Assembly (NCBI RefSeq): GCF_018128545.1
Contig: NZ_JAGSND010000002.1
Location: 124,001 to 188,000 of the forward strand
DNA length: 64,000 nt
DNA from: Sinanaerobacter chloroacetimidivorans
GTDB lineage: Bacteria > Bacillota > Clostridia > Peptostreptococcales > Anaerovoracaceae
Direction: 5' to 3'
This document shows positions 8,066-16,063 of this stretch, in pieces (the first letter of the stretch is position 1; every line of letters begins with the position of its first letter). The notes beneath the pieces were generated by a model. That model was not told where the DNA came from. It did not search any database and worked only from the letters and a program-made list of their open reading frames with translations. The translations under genes were made by a program, and so were the position numbers.

Positions 8066-9910
8066 ATGGAACTAAAAGTCATTGCCCTTGCAGGCAACCC
8101 AAATGTTGGCAAAAGCACTGTCTTTAACGGCCTGACAGGATTGAACCAGCATACCGGTAACTGGCCGGGCAAAACCGTAACAAATGCGCAGGGAAAGTTT
8201 ACATACAAAGATAAATCCTTTGTATTGGTAGACATTCCCGGGACTTATTCACTTATGGCGACCTCTGTAGAGGAGGAAATTGCCAGAGACTATATTTGTT
8301 CCGGTGAAGCAGATGTAATAGTAGTGGTAACAGATGCCACTTGTCTCGAGCGCAATTTAAATTTGGTTCTCCAGATTCTTGAGATTACTACAAATGTAGT
8401 CGTTTGCGTAAATCTTTTAGATGAAGCGAAAAAGAAAAAAATTCATATTGACTTAGGTTCCCTTTCAAATCTATTGGGAGTTCCTGTGGTGGGTACTGTG
8501 GCAAGGTCGAAAAAAAGCCTGGAAAAGCTAAAGGAACAGATTTACTTTGCCACATTAATTGAAAATGCGGGATCCGGGAACTCCCGCCATCATTTTACAG
8601 AGGAAGAAGCCGAGAATATTATTCGAAAGGCTTCTTTCATTTATCGTCAATGTGTTTCTACAGAAAACAGGAATTACAATTATTTTGACAGAAAAATCGA
8701 CCGGATCGTCACATCCAGAACCTTTGGAATTCCTTTGATGATATTACTATTGGGAATGATTTTTTGGATCACCATTGTTGGTGCCAATTATCCTTCCGGC
8801 ATTCTGTCGGATTTTTTTCTGCACCTTGAAGGGAAACTCCTCACAATGTCCGAAGCTTTGGAGCTTCCAACCTGGCTGGAAGGCTCTCTTATTTTAGGGG
8901 TCTATAAAACCTTAACCTGGGTCATCTCCGTAATGCTCCCGCCTATGGCGATTTTCTTTCCGCTGTTTACGCTTCTGGAGGATTTTGGGTATCTTCCCAG
9001 GGTAGCATTCAATATGGATCAATTTTTCCGGAAAGCTTCCGCACATGGCAAACAGTCATTAACTATGTGTATGGGCTTTGGGTGCAACGCCTGCGGAGTC
9101 ATCGGCTGCAGAATCATCGATTCTCCCAGAGAACGGCTCATTGCAATTCTGACGAATAATTTCGTTCCCTGCAACGGAAGATTTCCGACGCTCATTGCCA
9201 TTATCACCATGTTTTTTATTACTTCCGATGCCGGTCCGACACAGACCGTATTATCAACCCTGCTCTTACTGGGAGTGATTCTTTTGGGAATCTTTCTGAC
9301 GCTGATGATGTCAAAGATTTTGTCCGGAACGATCCTCAAGGGAATACCGTCATCCTTTGCTTTAGAGCTTCCTCCCTACCGGCGCCCTCAATTCGGCAAG
9401 GTGATACTGCGTTCCATTTTAGACAGAACGCTATTTGTATTAGGTCGGGCTGTAATCATTGCCGCACCGGCAGGTCTTATCATTTGGGCGCTGGCAAATA
9501 CCTTTGTAGGCGAAGCAAGTTTGCTTGCTCACTGTACCGATTTTCTGGATCCCTTTGCACGGCTTCTGGGCATCGACGGTGTCATACTAATGGCCTTCAT
9601 ATTAGGGTTTCCTGCAAATGAGATCGTGGTTCCCATTATGATTATGTGTTATATGGCAACCGGAAATATTACAGAACTGGATAGTTTAGATCAGTTAAAG
9701 GCACTTTTTGTGGATAACGGCTGGACTTGGCTTACCGCTCTTTGCACCATGCTCCTTTGCCTCCTGCATTTCCCCTGCGGTACCACCTGCCTGACGATCA
9801 AAAAAGAAACCCAGAGCCTTAAGTGGACCCTGCTTGCCTTCCTGATTCCAACAGCTGCCGGATTTACTCTTTGCTTTATTGTGGCGTCCATTGGAAGGTT
9901 ATTTATTTAA
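8066..9910 (+). CDS. feoB: Ferrous iron transporter FeoB
   Basis: A 614-residue FeoB. The N-terminal GTPase has G1 GNPNVGKST (about residues 10-18), G3 DIPGTYSL and G4 VNLLDEAKK. A helical regulator region follows, then a membrane domain with two Gate-type repeats; GFGCNACGVIGCR matches the conserved cysteine-bearing pore motif. It is slightly shorter than E. coli FeoB because the C-terminal cytoplasmic FeoC-binding extension is absent, as usual in Clostridia. It imports Fe2+ across the cytoplasmic membrane. It follows feoA closely and ends before a bidirectional terminator-like hairpin. Confidence 0.95.
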   Translation: MELKVIALAGNPNVGKSTVFNGLTGLNQHTGNWPGKTVTNAQGKFTYKDKSFVLVDIPGTYSLMATSVEEEIARDYICSGEADVIVVVTDATCLERNLNLVLQILEITTNVVVCVNLLDEAKKKKIHIDLGSLSNLLGVPVVGTVARSKKSLEKLKEQIYFATLIENAGSGNSRHHFTEEEAENIIRKASFIYRQCVSTENRNYNYFDRKIDRIVTSRTFGIPLMILLLGMIFWITIVGANYPSGILSDFFLHLEGKLLTMSEALELPTWLEGSLILGVYKTLTWVISVMLPPMAIFFPLFTLLEDFGYLPRVAFNMDQFFRKASAHGKQSLTMCMGFGCNACGVIGCRIIDSPRERLIAILTNNFVPCNGRFPTLIAIITMFFITSDAGPTQTVLSTLLLLGVILLGIFLTLMMSKILSGTILKGIPSSFALELPPYRRPQFGKVILRSILDRTLFVLGRAVIIAAPAGLIIWALANTFVGEASLLAHCTDFLDPFARLLGIDGVILMAFILGFPANEIVVPIMIMCYMATGNITELDSLDQLKALFVDNGWTWLTALCTMLLCLLHFPCGTTCLTIKKETQSLKWTLLAFLIPTAAGFTLCFIVASIGRLFI

Positions 9911-9936
9911 AAGATGATTTATTGAAATAAGAATAA

Positions 9937-10000
9937 GAGAAAGGGAATTACCGTTATATAAGAACGTCTGATTTAACAGCAATTCTCTTTCTTTTCTTTT
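9937..10000. terminator. Bidirectional terminator between feoB and the KOW-protein gene
   Basis: An 11-base stem (arms 9939-9949 and 9981-9991, one G-T pair) with a 31-base loop is followed by a T-rich stretch on the plus strand. It lies between two convergent genes and could end both transcripts. The long loop makes it an imperfect terminator. Confidence 0.5.
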
Positions 10001-10223
10001 ACTCTACATGATCCTTTTCTATATAAGCTAAAAACTCTCCATGCTCGTCCGTCTTATCTATTTTTACAGTAAAATGTGCATTGGCTATCGTATCGGTTTC
10101 ATAAATTCTTCCGGTCATTCCTTTGAATCTGCCTTTTACTATTTTTACCACGTCCCCGCATATCGGTTCATATTCAGACCTTGGGAAAGTTTTCTTTTTA
10201 CTTTTTCTTTTAACATTGCTCAT
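9999..10223 (-). CDS. Small KOW-motif protein
   Basis: A 74-residue basic protein. DVVKIVKGRFKGMTGRIYE (about residues 24-42) is a KOW motif, a short beta-barrel fold used by NusG-type transcription factors and ribosomal proteins such as L24 to bind RNA or partner proteins. There is no NGN domain, so it is not NusG. It is the second gene of a two-gene minus-strand unit that starts behind two copies of the 20-base element described below, which ties it to the tail-particle control region. A role in transcription of that locus is possible but unproven. Confidence 0.65.
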   Translation of the reverse strand: MSNVKRKSKKKTFPRSEYEPICGDVVKIVKGRFKGMTGRIYETDTIANAHFTVKIDKTDEHGEFLAYIEKDHVE

Positions 10224-10246
10224 GATCTCACCCTCGTCTTTTTTAT

Positions 10247-10498
10247 TTACCTGTTGCTGTGGTAAGATTTTGCGATAACCAGTAATGGCAGCAGGGTTTC
10301 ATAAACGGTTTCATCCCAGAGCGTCGTTATTGCTTTATGTACTTTATATTCCGACAGCGGATTGCTTTGATACGTTTCATAGGAACACTTGTCACAGCTG
10401 ACTCTTATTGGGCAGTAGTCACAGTTATTAAAGTCTTCATTTATAATACCGCATAGCAAACTGGCTACCATAATTGAAAATGCTTGTTTTGTATTCAT
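10247..10498 (-). CDS. Small cysteine-rich protein of unknown function
   Basis: 83 residues, not recognised. It begins MNTKQAFSIMVASLLCGIIN and has five cysteines; CDYCPIRVSCDKC holds two CxxC-like pairs that could bind a metal ion. An AAAGGAG ribosome binding site sits seven bases before the ATG. One copy of the 20-base element ends only 17 bases before the start codon and another lies about 110 bases upstream, so expression probably depends on the regulator or polymerase that reads that element. Followed after 24 bases by the KOW-motif gene. Confidence 0.6.
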   Translation of the reverse strand: MNTKQAFSIMVASLLCGIINEDFNNCDYCPIRVSCDKCSYETYQSNPLSEYKVHKAITTLWDETVYETLLPLLVIAKSYHSNR

Positions 10499-10515
10499 TT
10501 GTATACTCCTTTTTA

Positions 10516-10535
10516 TAATTTGGAAATAAGTTATA
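10516..10535 (-). promoter_or_regulatory. 20-base control element, copy 1
   Basis: Read on the minus strand this is TATAACTTATTTCCAAATTA, the consensus form. It lies 17 bases before the start codon of the cysteine-rich protein and points toward it. Confidence 0.75.
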
Positions 10536-10607
10536 AGGCAATTTTTAACTTTTCTATTTTGGGTTCTCCTTTTCCTGTACTAACTTCGAAATTGAGAAAG
10601 CGTAAAT

Positions 10608-10627
10608 TAATTTGGAAATAAGTTATA
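10608..10627 (-). promoter_or_regulatory. 20-base control element, copy 2
   Basis: Identical to copy 1 over all 20 bases and in the same orientation, 92 bases further from the cysteine-rich protein gene. Confidence 0.75.
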
Positions 10628-10664
10628 GTCAGAATTGAAAGGGCCTTTGCCCTTAGGTGATTCC

Positions 10665-11624
10665 TCATTCATAGCTCCATGCTTTTTTCCAGGCGGAATA
10701 ATCATCTCTGAGGTTAATTAGTTGATTCTGATAGGAAATATCGTTTTTATATTTCGAACGGTCCATCGAAAAGGCCTCGTTCATCATAAGCTCCGTCAGC
10801 GCACCCTCTATCAGTTCTTTTTGCAAAAGCCGGTAATAAATACCTGACTCAAAGATCCTTCTTACCGATAATTTTATTGACTTACCCGTTTCTGCAGCAT
10901 AGCTTCTATTCAATTTTGATAATACATTCCTAAAATTTGATATTCTGCCTTCCAGATTATAGACAGCACCGATCAGCTGATTTCCCCCTATCAATTTTTT
11001 ATAGCATACCACACCCTTTCCTTTGATCCAAACGATTTCATCATAATCTAAAATCTTATCCAAATATTTTTTCAAAACAGGATGTAACGGAATTATTTTA
11101 TTCCCATAATGCAAACTCCCATTCAGCCATTTTTCAGCCTCCTGTTTTGTCATCGACACAATTTCCTGTTCCGAAAATCCGAAAAATAATAATAATGAAT
11201 AGGCTTTATAAATGGTGTTCATTGACAAATCCTCATTGATTTCCGGCAGGCCTTCCTCCAATATACGAATCAAATATTCGATATTGGGAACCGTTTCCTG
11301 TTTTAAAGCCATGCTGTTATCCACTTGGGAAATTCTGACCCTATCAAGTACATTTTCATTGAGAGGAGTTTTACTATTTAAAATACACCAGTTTATATAG
11401 TCTCTCAGCGCTGTGATGCTCCATGCGTTAGTTGCCTTTTTTCTGCTGCTGATGGAAGCCAGCGCTTTTTTTGCCTCCGCCTGTGTAAACTCGCAGAAAT
11501 CCTTACCGGTACTTTCTTCAATTTCCTGGAGACTCTGAAATAGAGAACGCATATTGGAGATATATTTTTCACCGTTGTCAAGAATATGATTCAAATATTC
11601 ATTTTTTTGATGTTCACGATACAT
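10665..11624 (-). CDS. Tyrosine-recombinase-like protein, probably catalytically dead (regulator?)
   Basis: 319 residues. The N-terminal half (about 10-100) resembles the SAM-like core-binding domain of phage integrases (TQAEAKKALASIS, WSITALRDYINWCI). The C-terminal half resembles the catalytic fold: AYSLLLFFGFSEQEIVSMTKQEAEKW aligns with the usual LLLYTGLRxSEIxxLxWxDI, but the catalytic Arg position is Ser. SVRRIFESGIYYRLL replaces the LRHTFAT box, and no C-terminal nucleophilic Tyr in a normal context is seen. I infer a DNA-binding protein derived from a recombinase. It has its own sigma-A promoter and an upstream copy of the 20-base element. Confidence 0.6.
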   Translation of the reverse strand: MYREHQKNEYLNHILDNGEKYISNMRSLFQSLQEIEESTGKDFCEFTQAEAKKALASISSRKKATNAWSITALRDYINWCILNSKTPLNENVLDRVRISQVDNSMALKQETVPNIEYLIRILEEGLPEINEDLSMNTIYKAYSLLLFFGFSEQEIVSMTKQEAEKWLNGSLHYGNKIIPLHPVLKKYLDKILDYDEIVWIKGKGVVCYKKLIGGNQLIGAVYNLEGRISNFRNVLSKLNRSYAAETGKSIKLSVRRIFESGIYYRLLQKELIEGALTELMMNEAFSMDRSKYKNDISYQNQLINLRDDYSAWKKAWSYE

Positions 11625-11673
11625 GACATCTTCCCCTTTATATCTTCAGAAATAATTTGGTTATATTTTATTA

Positions 11674-11701
11674 ATCTTACCATGTTTCTGGAAAATGTCA
11701 A
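11674..11701 (-). promoter_or_regulatory. Promoter of the recombinase-like gene
   Basis: On the minus strand TTGACA (11696-11701) and TAAGAT (11674-11679) are 16 bases apart, about 50 bases before the start codon. A full copy of the 20-base element lies 17 bases upstream of the -35 box, placed like an activator or repressor site. Confidence 0.6.
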
Positions 11702-11718
11702 TATATTTAAGATCTATG

Positions 11719-11738
11719 ATATTTGGAAATAAGTTATA
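11719..11738 (-). promoter_or_regulatory. 20-base control element, copy 3
   Basis: Matches copy 1 at 18 of 20 positions, differing in the last two bases when read on the minus strand. It lies about 95 bases upstream of the recombinase-like gene and overlaps the last codons of the 108-residue gene. Confidence 0.7.
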
Positions 11739-12060
11739 TTATACATATAATTTCAACTGGATCCGGGCAACCCGATATCTGAATAACCGCCTTGCTTCCC
11801 CCGCCGTCAGTTTGAAACCAGTCAGCTTTTATGATATCAGCATTTATAAACATATAATGATATGTATTTTTTTCATCTCCATCCCAAAATTTTATGTATG
11901 TTTTTCCCCATACCAGAGCAACATGGTCATAAATGGCTGTTTGAAACACGAATTTCTTTTCGTAATCCTCTGCGCAAACCAGATTCACCACCTTAAATTC
12001 TCTGAAATGCTTCAGTTGTACTAATAATTCATCTCGCAAATCCACAGTAACACCCCTCAT
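11734..12060 (-). CDS. Protein of unknown function in the control region
   Basis: 108 residues, not recognised. It begins MRGVTVDLRDELLVQLKHFREFKVV and has a mixed alpha/beta character with no membrane segment or metal motif. A GGGGAGGG ribosome binding site precedes the ATG. It is divergent from the XRE repressor gene; between them lies the XRE promoter, and a degenerate copy of the 20-base element points toward this gene. Its 3' end overlaps element copy 3. Membership of the tail-particle control region is inferred from position and from these sites. Confidence 0.55.
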   Translation of the reverse strand: MRGVTVDLRDELLVQLKHFREFKVVNLVCAEDYEKKFVFQTAIYDHVALVWGKTYIKFWDGDEKNTYHYMFINADIIKADWFQTDGGGSKAVIQISGCPDPVEIICII

Positions 12061-12110
12061 CTAGCACCCTCCCCTGCAAGGTTTTTCTTTTCTTTTTTTT
12101 GTCAACAGCC

Positions 12111-12139
12111 TTGACAATCTTGGAATATTAACTTATACT
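12111..12139 (+). promoter_or_regulatory. Promoter of the XRE-ImmA pair with embedded degenerate control element
   Basis: TTGACA (12111-12116) and TATACT (12134-12139) are separated by exactly 17 bases, a near-consensus promoter on the plus strand. The spacer, read on the minus strand (12137-12117), resembles the 20-base element with two extra bases and a few changes. Occupation of that site should affect both this promoter and the divergent gene. Confidence 0.75.
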
Positions 12140-12151
12140 GTACCTGTAAAC

Positions 12152-12165
12152 CGGAAAACTTTCCG
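12152..12165. promoter_or_regulatory. Palindromic operator candidate downstream of the XRE promoter
   Basis: CGGAAA-AC-TTTCCG is a perfect 6+2+6 palindrome just after the -10 box, well placed for autorepression by the XRE protein. Confidence 0.5.
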
Positions 12166-12213
12166 TCGTCACATTACCCATATTAACAGCATATTTTCAG
12201 ATAGTCAATATAT

Positions 12214-12234
12214 AATTTGAAAATTTTCCAAATT
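12214..12234. promoter_or_regulatory. Second palindromic operator candidate before the XRE gene
   Basis: A 21-base imperfect palindrome (nine of ten pairs) whose half-site, AATTTGGAAA on the minus strand, is the same core found in the 20-base elements. It overlaps the region just before the XRE ribosome binding site. Confidence 0.5.
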
Positions 12235-12247
12235 CTTGAGGTGTAAT

Positions 12248-12595
12248 ATGAAATACAATTCCGTCGATTTTACCAAAATAAAAAAACTATGTGAACAGAA
12301 ATCCTTATCCATTGCGCAGCTTGAAAGAGAGCTGGATTTCGGTGAAGGCACTATATCCAAATGGAGAATCAGCAGCCCTTCTACCGACCGCCTTCTGGCC
12401 GTAGCAGAATTTTTCGACGTATCTCTTGATTATCTTACAGGACGCTCGGAAAGTACAAAAACTTCCGACGATATCCTGCAGGATTCAGATATCATCAGCA
12501 TCCAGCGTGCAAGAGAGTCTATGGATGATCAAAATAAAAAAGAGATGATGACCTTCTTAAAAATTGCTTTTAAGGATCATTTCAAGGAGGACTGA
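12248..12595 (+). CDS. XRE-family helix-turn-helix repressor (ImmR/CI-like)
   Basis: 115 residues from the ATG at 12248, which follows GAGGTG by five bases; an in-frame TTG at 12236 is less likely. The N-terminal helix-turn-helix (about residues 7-60) contains LCEQKSLSIAQLERELDFGEGTISKW and the conserved end LLAVAEFFDVSLDYLTGR. The short C-terminal part probably mediates dimerisation. The gene sits directly before an ImmA-like protease gene, the arrangement of ImmR-ImmA in ICEBs1 and of many Gram-positive prophages, where the protease inactivates the repressor. It is the likely repressor of the tail-particle locus. Confidence 0.88.
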   Translation: MKYNSVDFTKIKKLCEQKSLSIAQLERELDFGEGTISKWRISSPSTDRLLAVAEFFDVSLDYLTGRSESTKTSDDILQDSDIISIQRARESMDDQNKKEMMTFLKIAFKDHFKED

Positions 12596-12597
12596 GC

Positions 12598-13227
12598 ATG
12601 CAGATTCCACAGAAGATAAGATATCGATATATCGAAAACCAAGTACTCAAGATATTTACCAAATTGCCGGCGGAAAAACGCAGACTGCCTGTAAACATGA
12701 ACGACATTGTCGGTTTAAGAAACGATTGTGTAATCACTACCTATCAGGAGTTTTCCGTTCAATTTAAAATTCCCGTCAGTAAAGTCATCAAATTAAACGA
12801 AAGTGTCAGCGGCTGTTTGCATTATGATCCCGAATCCAGACATTATATCATCATGTATAATAAAAGGGCCTGTGAGGGGAGAAAGAACTGGACCCAAGCC
12901 CATGAACTGGGCCATGTGTTTCTTGGCCACTCTTTAATGATCGAAGGTTCTCATATTGCAGAAGATGATATCTATTTCAGCCGCTATCCTTTATTAGAGA
13001 AAGAAGCAGATTATTTTGCTTCCATCCTGCTGGCCCCTCCACCCGTATTAAAGGCTCTGCACATACATTCGGAAGACGAGATCCGATGCCTGTGCGGACT
13101 GTCCGGTGCAGCTGCCGGCTATCAATACGAGAGTCTGCTGAGGTCGGGTAATTGTATTACCTCCTGGGATCATGATATGATTCATATCTTCCAATCATTT
13201 ATCAGTTCTTACAAATCCAAGCTTTAA
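12598..13227 (+). CDS. ImmA/IrrE-type metallopeptidase (antirepressor)
   Basis: 209 residues with the zinc-binding HELGH motif at about 102-106 and a downstream glutamate in LEKEADYFASILLAP, the COG2856 signature. Members of this family cleave or otherwise inactivate XRE repressors after DNA damage or a signal. Its ATG lies two bases after the stop codon of the XRE gene, so the pair is translationally linked. By analogy to ICEBs1 ImmA it should trigger expression of the tail-particle genes; the target is inferred from the pairing only. Confidence 0.88.
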   Translation: MQIPQKIRYRYIENQVLKIFTKLPAEKRRLPVNMNDIVGLRNDCVITTYQEFSVQFKIPVSKVIKLNESVSGCLHYDPESRHYIIMYNKRACEGRKNWTQAHELGHVFLGHSLMIEGSHIAEDDIYFSRYPLLEKEADYFASILLAPPPVLKALHIHSEDEIRCLCGLSGAAAGYQYESLLRSGNCITSWDHDMIHIFQSFISSYKSKL

Positions 13228-13327
13228 TCCAGTACATAAAATAACACAACCCGGTTAGCCGGCCGGGAGAACGTAAAATTAACTGATCGTGATCATTAGT
13301 TATTAAAAAATATCCATTTTTATTACT

Positions 13328-13347
13328 TATGACTTATTTCCAAATTA
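13328..13347 (+). promoter_or_regulatory. 20-base control element, copy 4
   Basis: TATGACTTATTTCCAAATTA on the plus strand, one change from copy 1. It points toward the RNA polymerase gene, ending 61 bases before its start codon. Confidence 0.8.
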
Positions 13348-13362
13348 TTATGATCCGCAGAA

Positions 13363-13382
13363 TATAAATTATTTCCAAATTA
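13363..13382 (+). promoter_or_regulatory. 20-base control element, copy 5
   Basis: TATAAATTATTTCCAAATTA on the plus strand, one change from copy 1, 35 bases after copy 4 and ending 26 bases before the start codon of the RNA polymerase gene. No TTGACA-type promoter is seen between here and the end of immA, so the element may itself be part of the promoter. Confidence 0.8.
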
Positions 13383-13408
13383 ATCACCATTGATAAGGAG
13401 GCCGCAAA

Positions 13409-16063
13409 ATGAAAAAAGCCGAATACGAATTAATAAAGCTATCATTACGCCAAATCGAATCTCAGAATTTTAATGTAGTATTCACTCCGAAGCAGGAAGT
13501 TGAAAATAATTTGATCATAAAGCAGCAGAACTCCCTATTGTTTGATCAGATTAAAAGAATCCGGGGCTGCGATACCAAGAGAGTAAAGGAAATGATCCTG
13601 GTAGAGGCGAAAAGAAACAAAAAACAGGAAAATACCCTGGAGCAATTGATTCATGAAGGATTTTCCTATAATGGGCTCCGGTATCTTAGATTCGGCAAGA
13701 GCGCTTCTCAGAGCAAGGATGGAATCACCGCCTTCGTAGAAGAAACCATCTTTGAAGAGCTATTTCGAATGAGTCAGCTTGATCTTCGGGTAACGGACTG
13801 CGTGGTATCGAAATACGAAACCCAACGCTGCCTCATCTTCAGCACCTGTACCGTCATTGACAGGCCTCTCCCCTATATAGTGGTTGTTGGCGAGTATAAG
13901 AAAACCATCCCAAACCAAAGGATTAAATATGTGGTAGAGCAAAGAAAAGAGTATACGGATAAAGAAACAGGAGAGCTGAAAACTTACCTTCACAGGGGTA
14001 TCGAAGAAGGATTCAGGGACATTCCCCTATCCCCCTTCGACGGCTGCGGATGTCATTCCCATGAGTTTAGCGAGAGCATCAGCCGTTATTTAGGACTGGA
14101 CTATATTGCTATCGGCGCACAGATACGGCTTCCATTCTTTAAAGGATACTCAGTAGAAGTCCCTTTCAAGGAGTATTATCAGTCCATAGGAGTAGACCGG
14201 ATTACAGATATCTTCGGCAAAGAACACCATATAAAAGACATCGACTGTATCTGGAATGTGAGCATGTTTAAAGGCTATGATCTGTTCAGAAGGGAATACG
14301 GCTGCGATGGTTGGACGAAATATCTGGAGGTGCTCGATAAATATGAGATCAAGCTGGGCATCAGCAAATACAGCAAACAAGTAAAGGATCTAAACCTGAA
14401 ATCAAAAATGAATTTCCAATACCTCCAGTGCTTAAATTTATGGAATCCAAAGCTGCTTGAATGTTATCACGATAAGACCCTGCAATCCTTTGATCCCTTG
14501 GATCCAAGCCATCAGGGGCCCATCATCAAGCTGGCAGCCTACTCCACCGGGCTTTATGAAAAGATCATTAAAGGGGATAAATTCTATACCTATAAATTTC
14601 TGGGAATCGGATCCACAGATGATTTAAACGCCTGCGAATCCCCAGACAGCTATGAAAACGGCGAGTGTAACAGTCGGTATGTTGAGGCCATCTTAATCAA
14701 CGACATCATGCTGCGGGATCCTGCCATCAAGCAATATCTCTACCGTAAACTGAAGAAAGCTATCTCTGAGATGAAACTCGGCAAATTATACAGTGACGGT
14801 TTCTATCATACGGTTGTTGGAGATATGATCGGTTATTTGGAATTTGCCGCCGGATTGGATCCGAAAGGGTGCCTGCATGCAAAGGAATTTTATTGCGAGA
14901 CCATTCCGAAAGGCGCCGCATTGTCCTTTCGCAGTCCGCTGGTCTGCCCTTCTGAGGTTAACGATATTACCATCACGGAGAATGACTTAACAAAGAAATG
15001 GTTCCCTCATTTTAAGGATCAGGATATCGTTATGCTGAATCTCTATGATCTTTCTGCTCCCCAGCAGGGCGGCATGGATGAAGACGGCGATGCGGTGTTT
15101 TTATGCCATGATAAACTTCTGGTTTCTGCCAAGATCCATAAAACCATCATTATCGATATGGACGATAAGATTACCGTAAATCCGAAGCCTTACAATCAGA
15201 AATCCATTCTGGAATATGAGATCAACAGCCGGGATAACCGAATCGGCGAGATCACCAACACGGCAACAAGCATCTTAAACAGATATACGGAAAATGCCGA
15301 GGTAAAGAAATTATATGATGATTTTGTTTCACTTCTCCGCATTTATCAGGGAAAAGAAATCGATTATTTAAAAACCGGTGTACGGTGGCAGATGAGCAGC
15401 CAATTGAGAAACCATATGAAGCAGCTCCCCTATTTCCTTCTCTATAATTATCCGGAGAAATTGCAAGCCTATAAACAAATGCTGCAGAAAAACAAATCGG
15501 CTCCGGAATGTGAGGAGAAAGCTCAGCTCAACGGATACCGTTCCCCATCCCCGCTGAATGAGCTCTGTGATTACATCTGCCGCTGGGAGAAAGGAATCCT
15601 GTGGGATCGTTCCGTGACAGATACTCGATCTCTCATCCTGGATCAAGGTCTGGAACTAACCGATCAAAAAATCATCCGCAAGATCAAGCACGGGATTCAC
15701 GATTTTTCGGCAGAATGGAAGCGATTGCTGAGTGAGAAAGCCCATCGTCATGAAAAGGAGCAATCCAGTGAAGAAATCATGGAATCCTTGCTTTGCAAGT
15801 ATCAAGTATGGTTCTCTCAAATAGTACCGGACCCTTATTTACTTGCAAATTATGTAATCTCAGTCTCCTATTCCAACCTATCCATCAATAAATATCTGGC
15901 TTGGAAGCTATATGGAGACGTGATCCTGCAAAATCTAAAAAGCAATTCTCCCCCTCATTTCGGCTTCAAAATTCTGGAAACTCCGATTAGCAAGGAAAAG
16001 AGCCAGGAATACCTGGGGAGATTTTATGAATTACAGGAGGAGGCAAAAGAAAATGAGTTATGA
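13409..16063 (+). CDS. Single-subunit two-barrel RNA polymerase, YonO/QDE-1 (RdRP-like) class
   Basis: 884 residues. Three blocks identify it. LRYLRFGKSASQSKDG (about 90-106) matches the FLxFSxSQ block of eukaryotic RNA-dependent RNA polymerases. R508-S-P510 with LVCPSEV matches their R-x-P...HPGD block. D557-E-D559-G-D561 is the catalytic DxDGD metal-binding motif, 47 residues later as expected in the second double-psi beta-barrel. YonO of phage SPbeta has this architecture and is a DNA-dependent polymerase for late genes. Here the gene follows two copies of the 20-base element, has a strong AAGGAGG site, and heads the tail-particle operon. I infer that it transcribes the tail genes. No homology search was run. 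Confidence 0.85.
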   Translation: MKKAEYELIKLSLRQIESQNFNVVFTPKQEVENNLIIKQQNSLLFDQIKRIRGCDTKRVKEMILVEAKRNKKQENTLEQLIHEGFSYNGLRYLRFGKSASQSKDGITAFVEETIFEELFRMSQLDLRVTDCVVSKYETQRCLIFSTCTVIDRPLPYIVVVGEYKKTIPNQRIKYVVEQRKEYTDKETGELKTYLHRGIEEGFRDIPLSPFDGCGCHSHEFSESISRYLGLDYIAIGAQIRLPFFKGYSVEVPFKEYYQSIGVDRITDIFGKEHHIKDIDCIWNVSMFKGYDLFRREYGCDGWTKYLEVLDKYEIKLGISKYSKQVKDLNLKSKMNFQYLQCLNLWNPKLLECYHDKTLQSFDPLDPSHQGPIIKLAAYSTGLYEKIIKGDKFYTYKFLGIGSTDDLNACESPDSYENGECNSRYVEAILINDIMLRDPAIKQYLYRKLKKAISEMKLGKLYSDGFYHTVVGDMIGYLEFAAGLDPKGCLHAKEFYCETIPKGAALSFRSPLVCPSEVNDITITENDLTKKWFPHFKDQDIVMLNLYDLSAPQQGGMDEDGDAVFLCHDKLLVSAKIHKTIIIDMDDKITVNPKPYNQKSILEYEINSRDNRIGEITNTATSILNRYTENAEVKKLYDDFVSLLRIYQGKEIDYLKTGVRWQMSSQLRNHMKQLPYFLLYNYPEKLQAYKQMLQKNKSAPECEEKAQLNGYRSPSPLNELCDYICRWEKGILWDRSVTDTRSLILDQGLELTDQKIIRKIKHGIHDFSAEWKRLLSEKAHRHEKEQSSEEIMESLLCKYQVWFSQIVPDPYLLANYVISVSYSNLSINKYLAWKLYGDVILQNLKSNSPPHFGFKILETPISKEKSQEYLGRFYELQEEAKENEL

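Noticed and set aside
13409-16063. The 884-residue protein as a primase, helicase or toxin
   Set aside because: No Walker, TOPRIM or nuclease motifs are present, while the R-x-P and DxDGD blocks have the order and spacing of the two-barrel polymerases.
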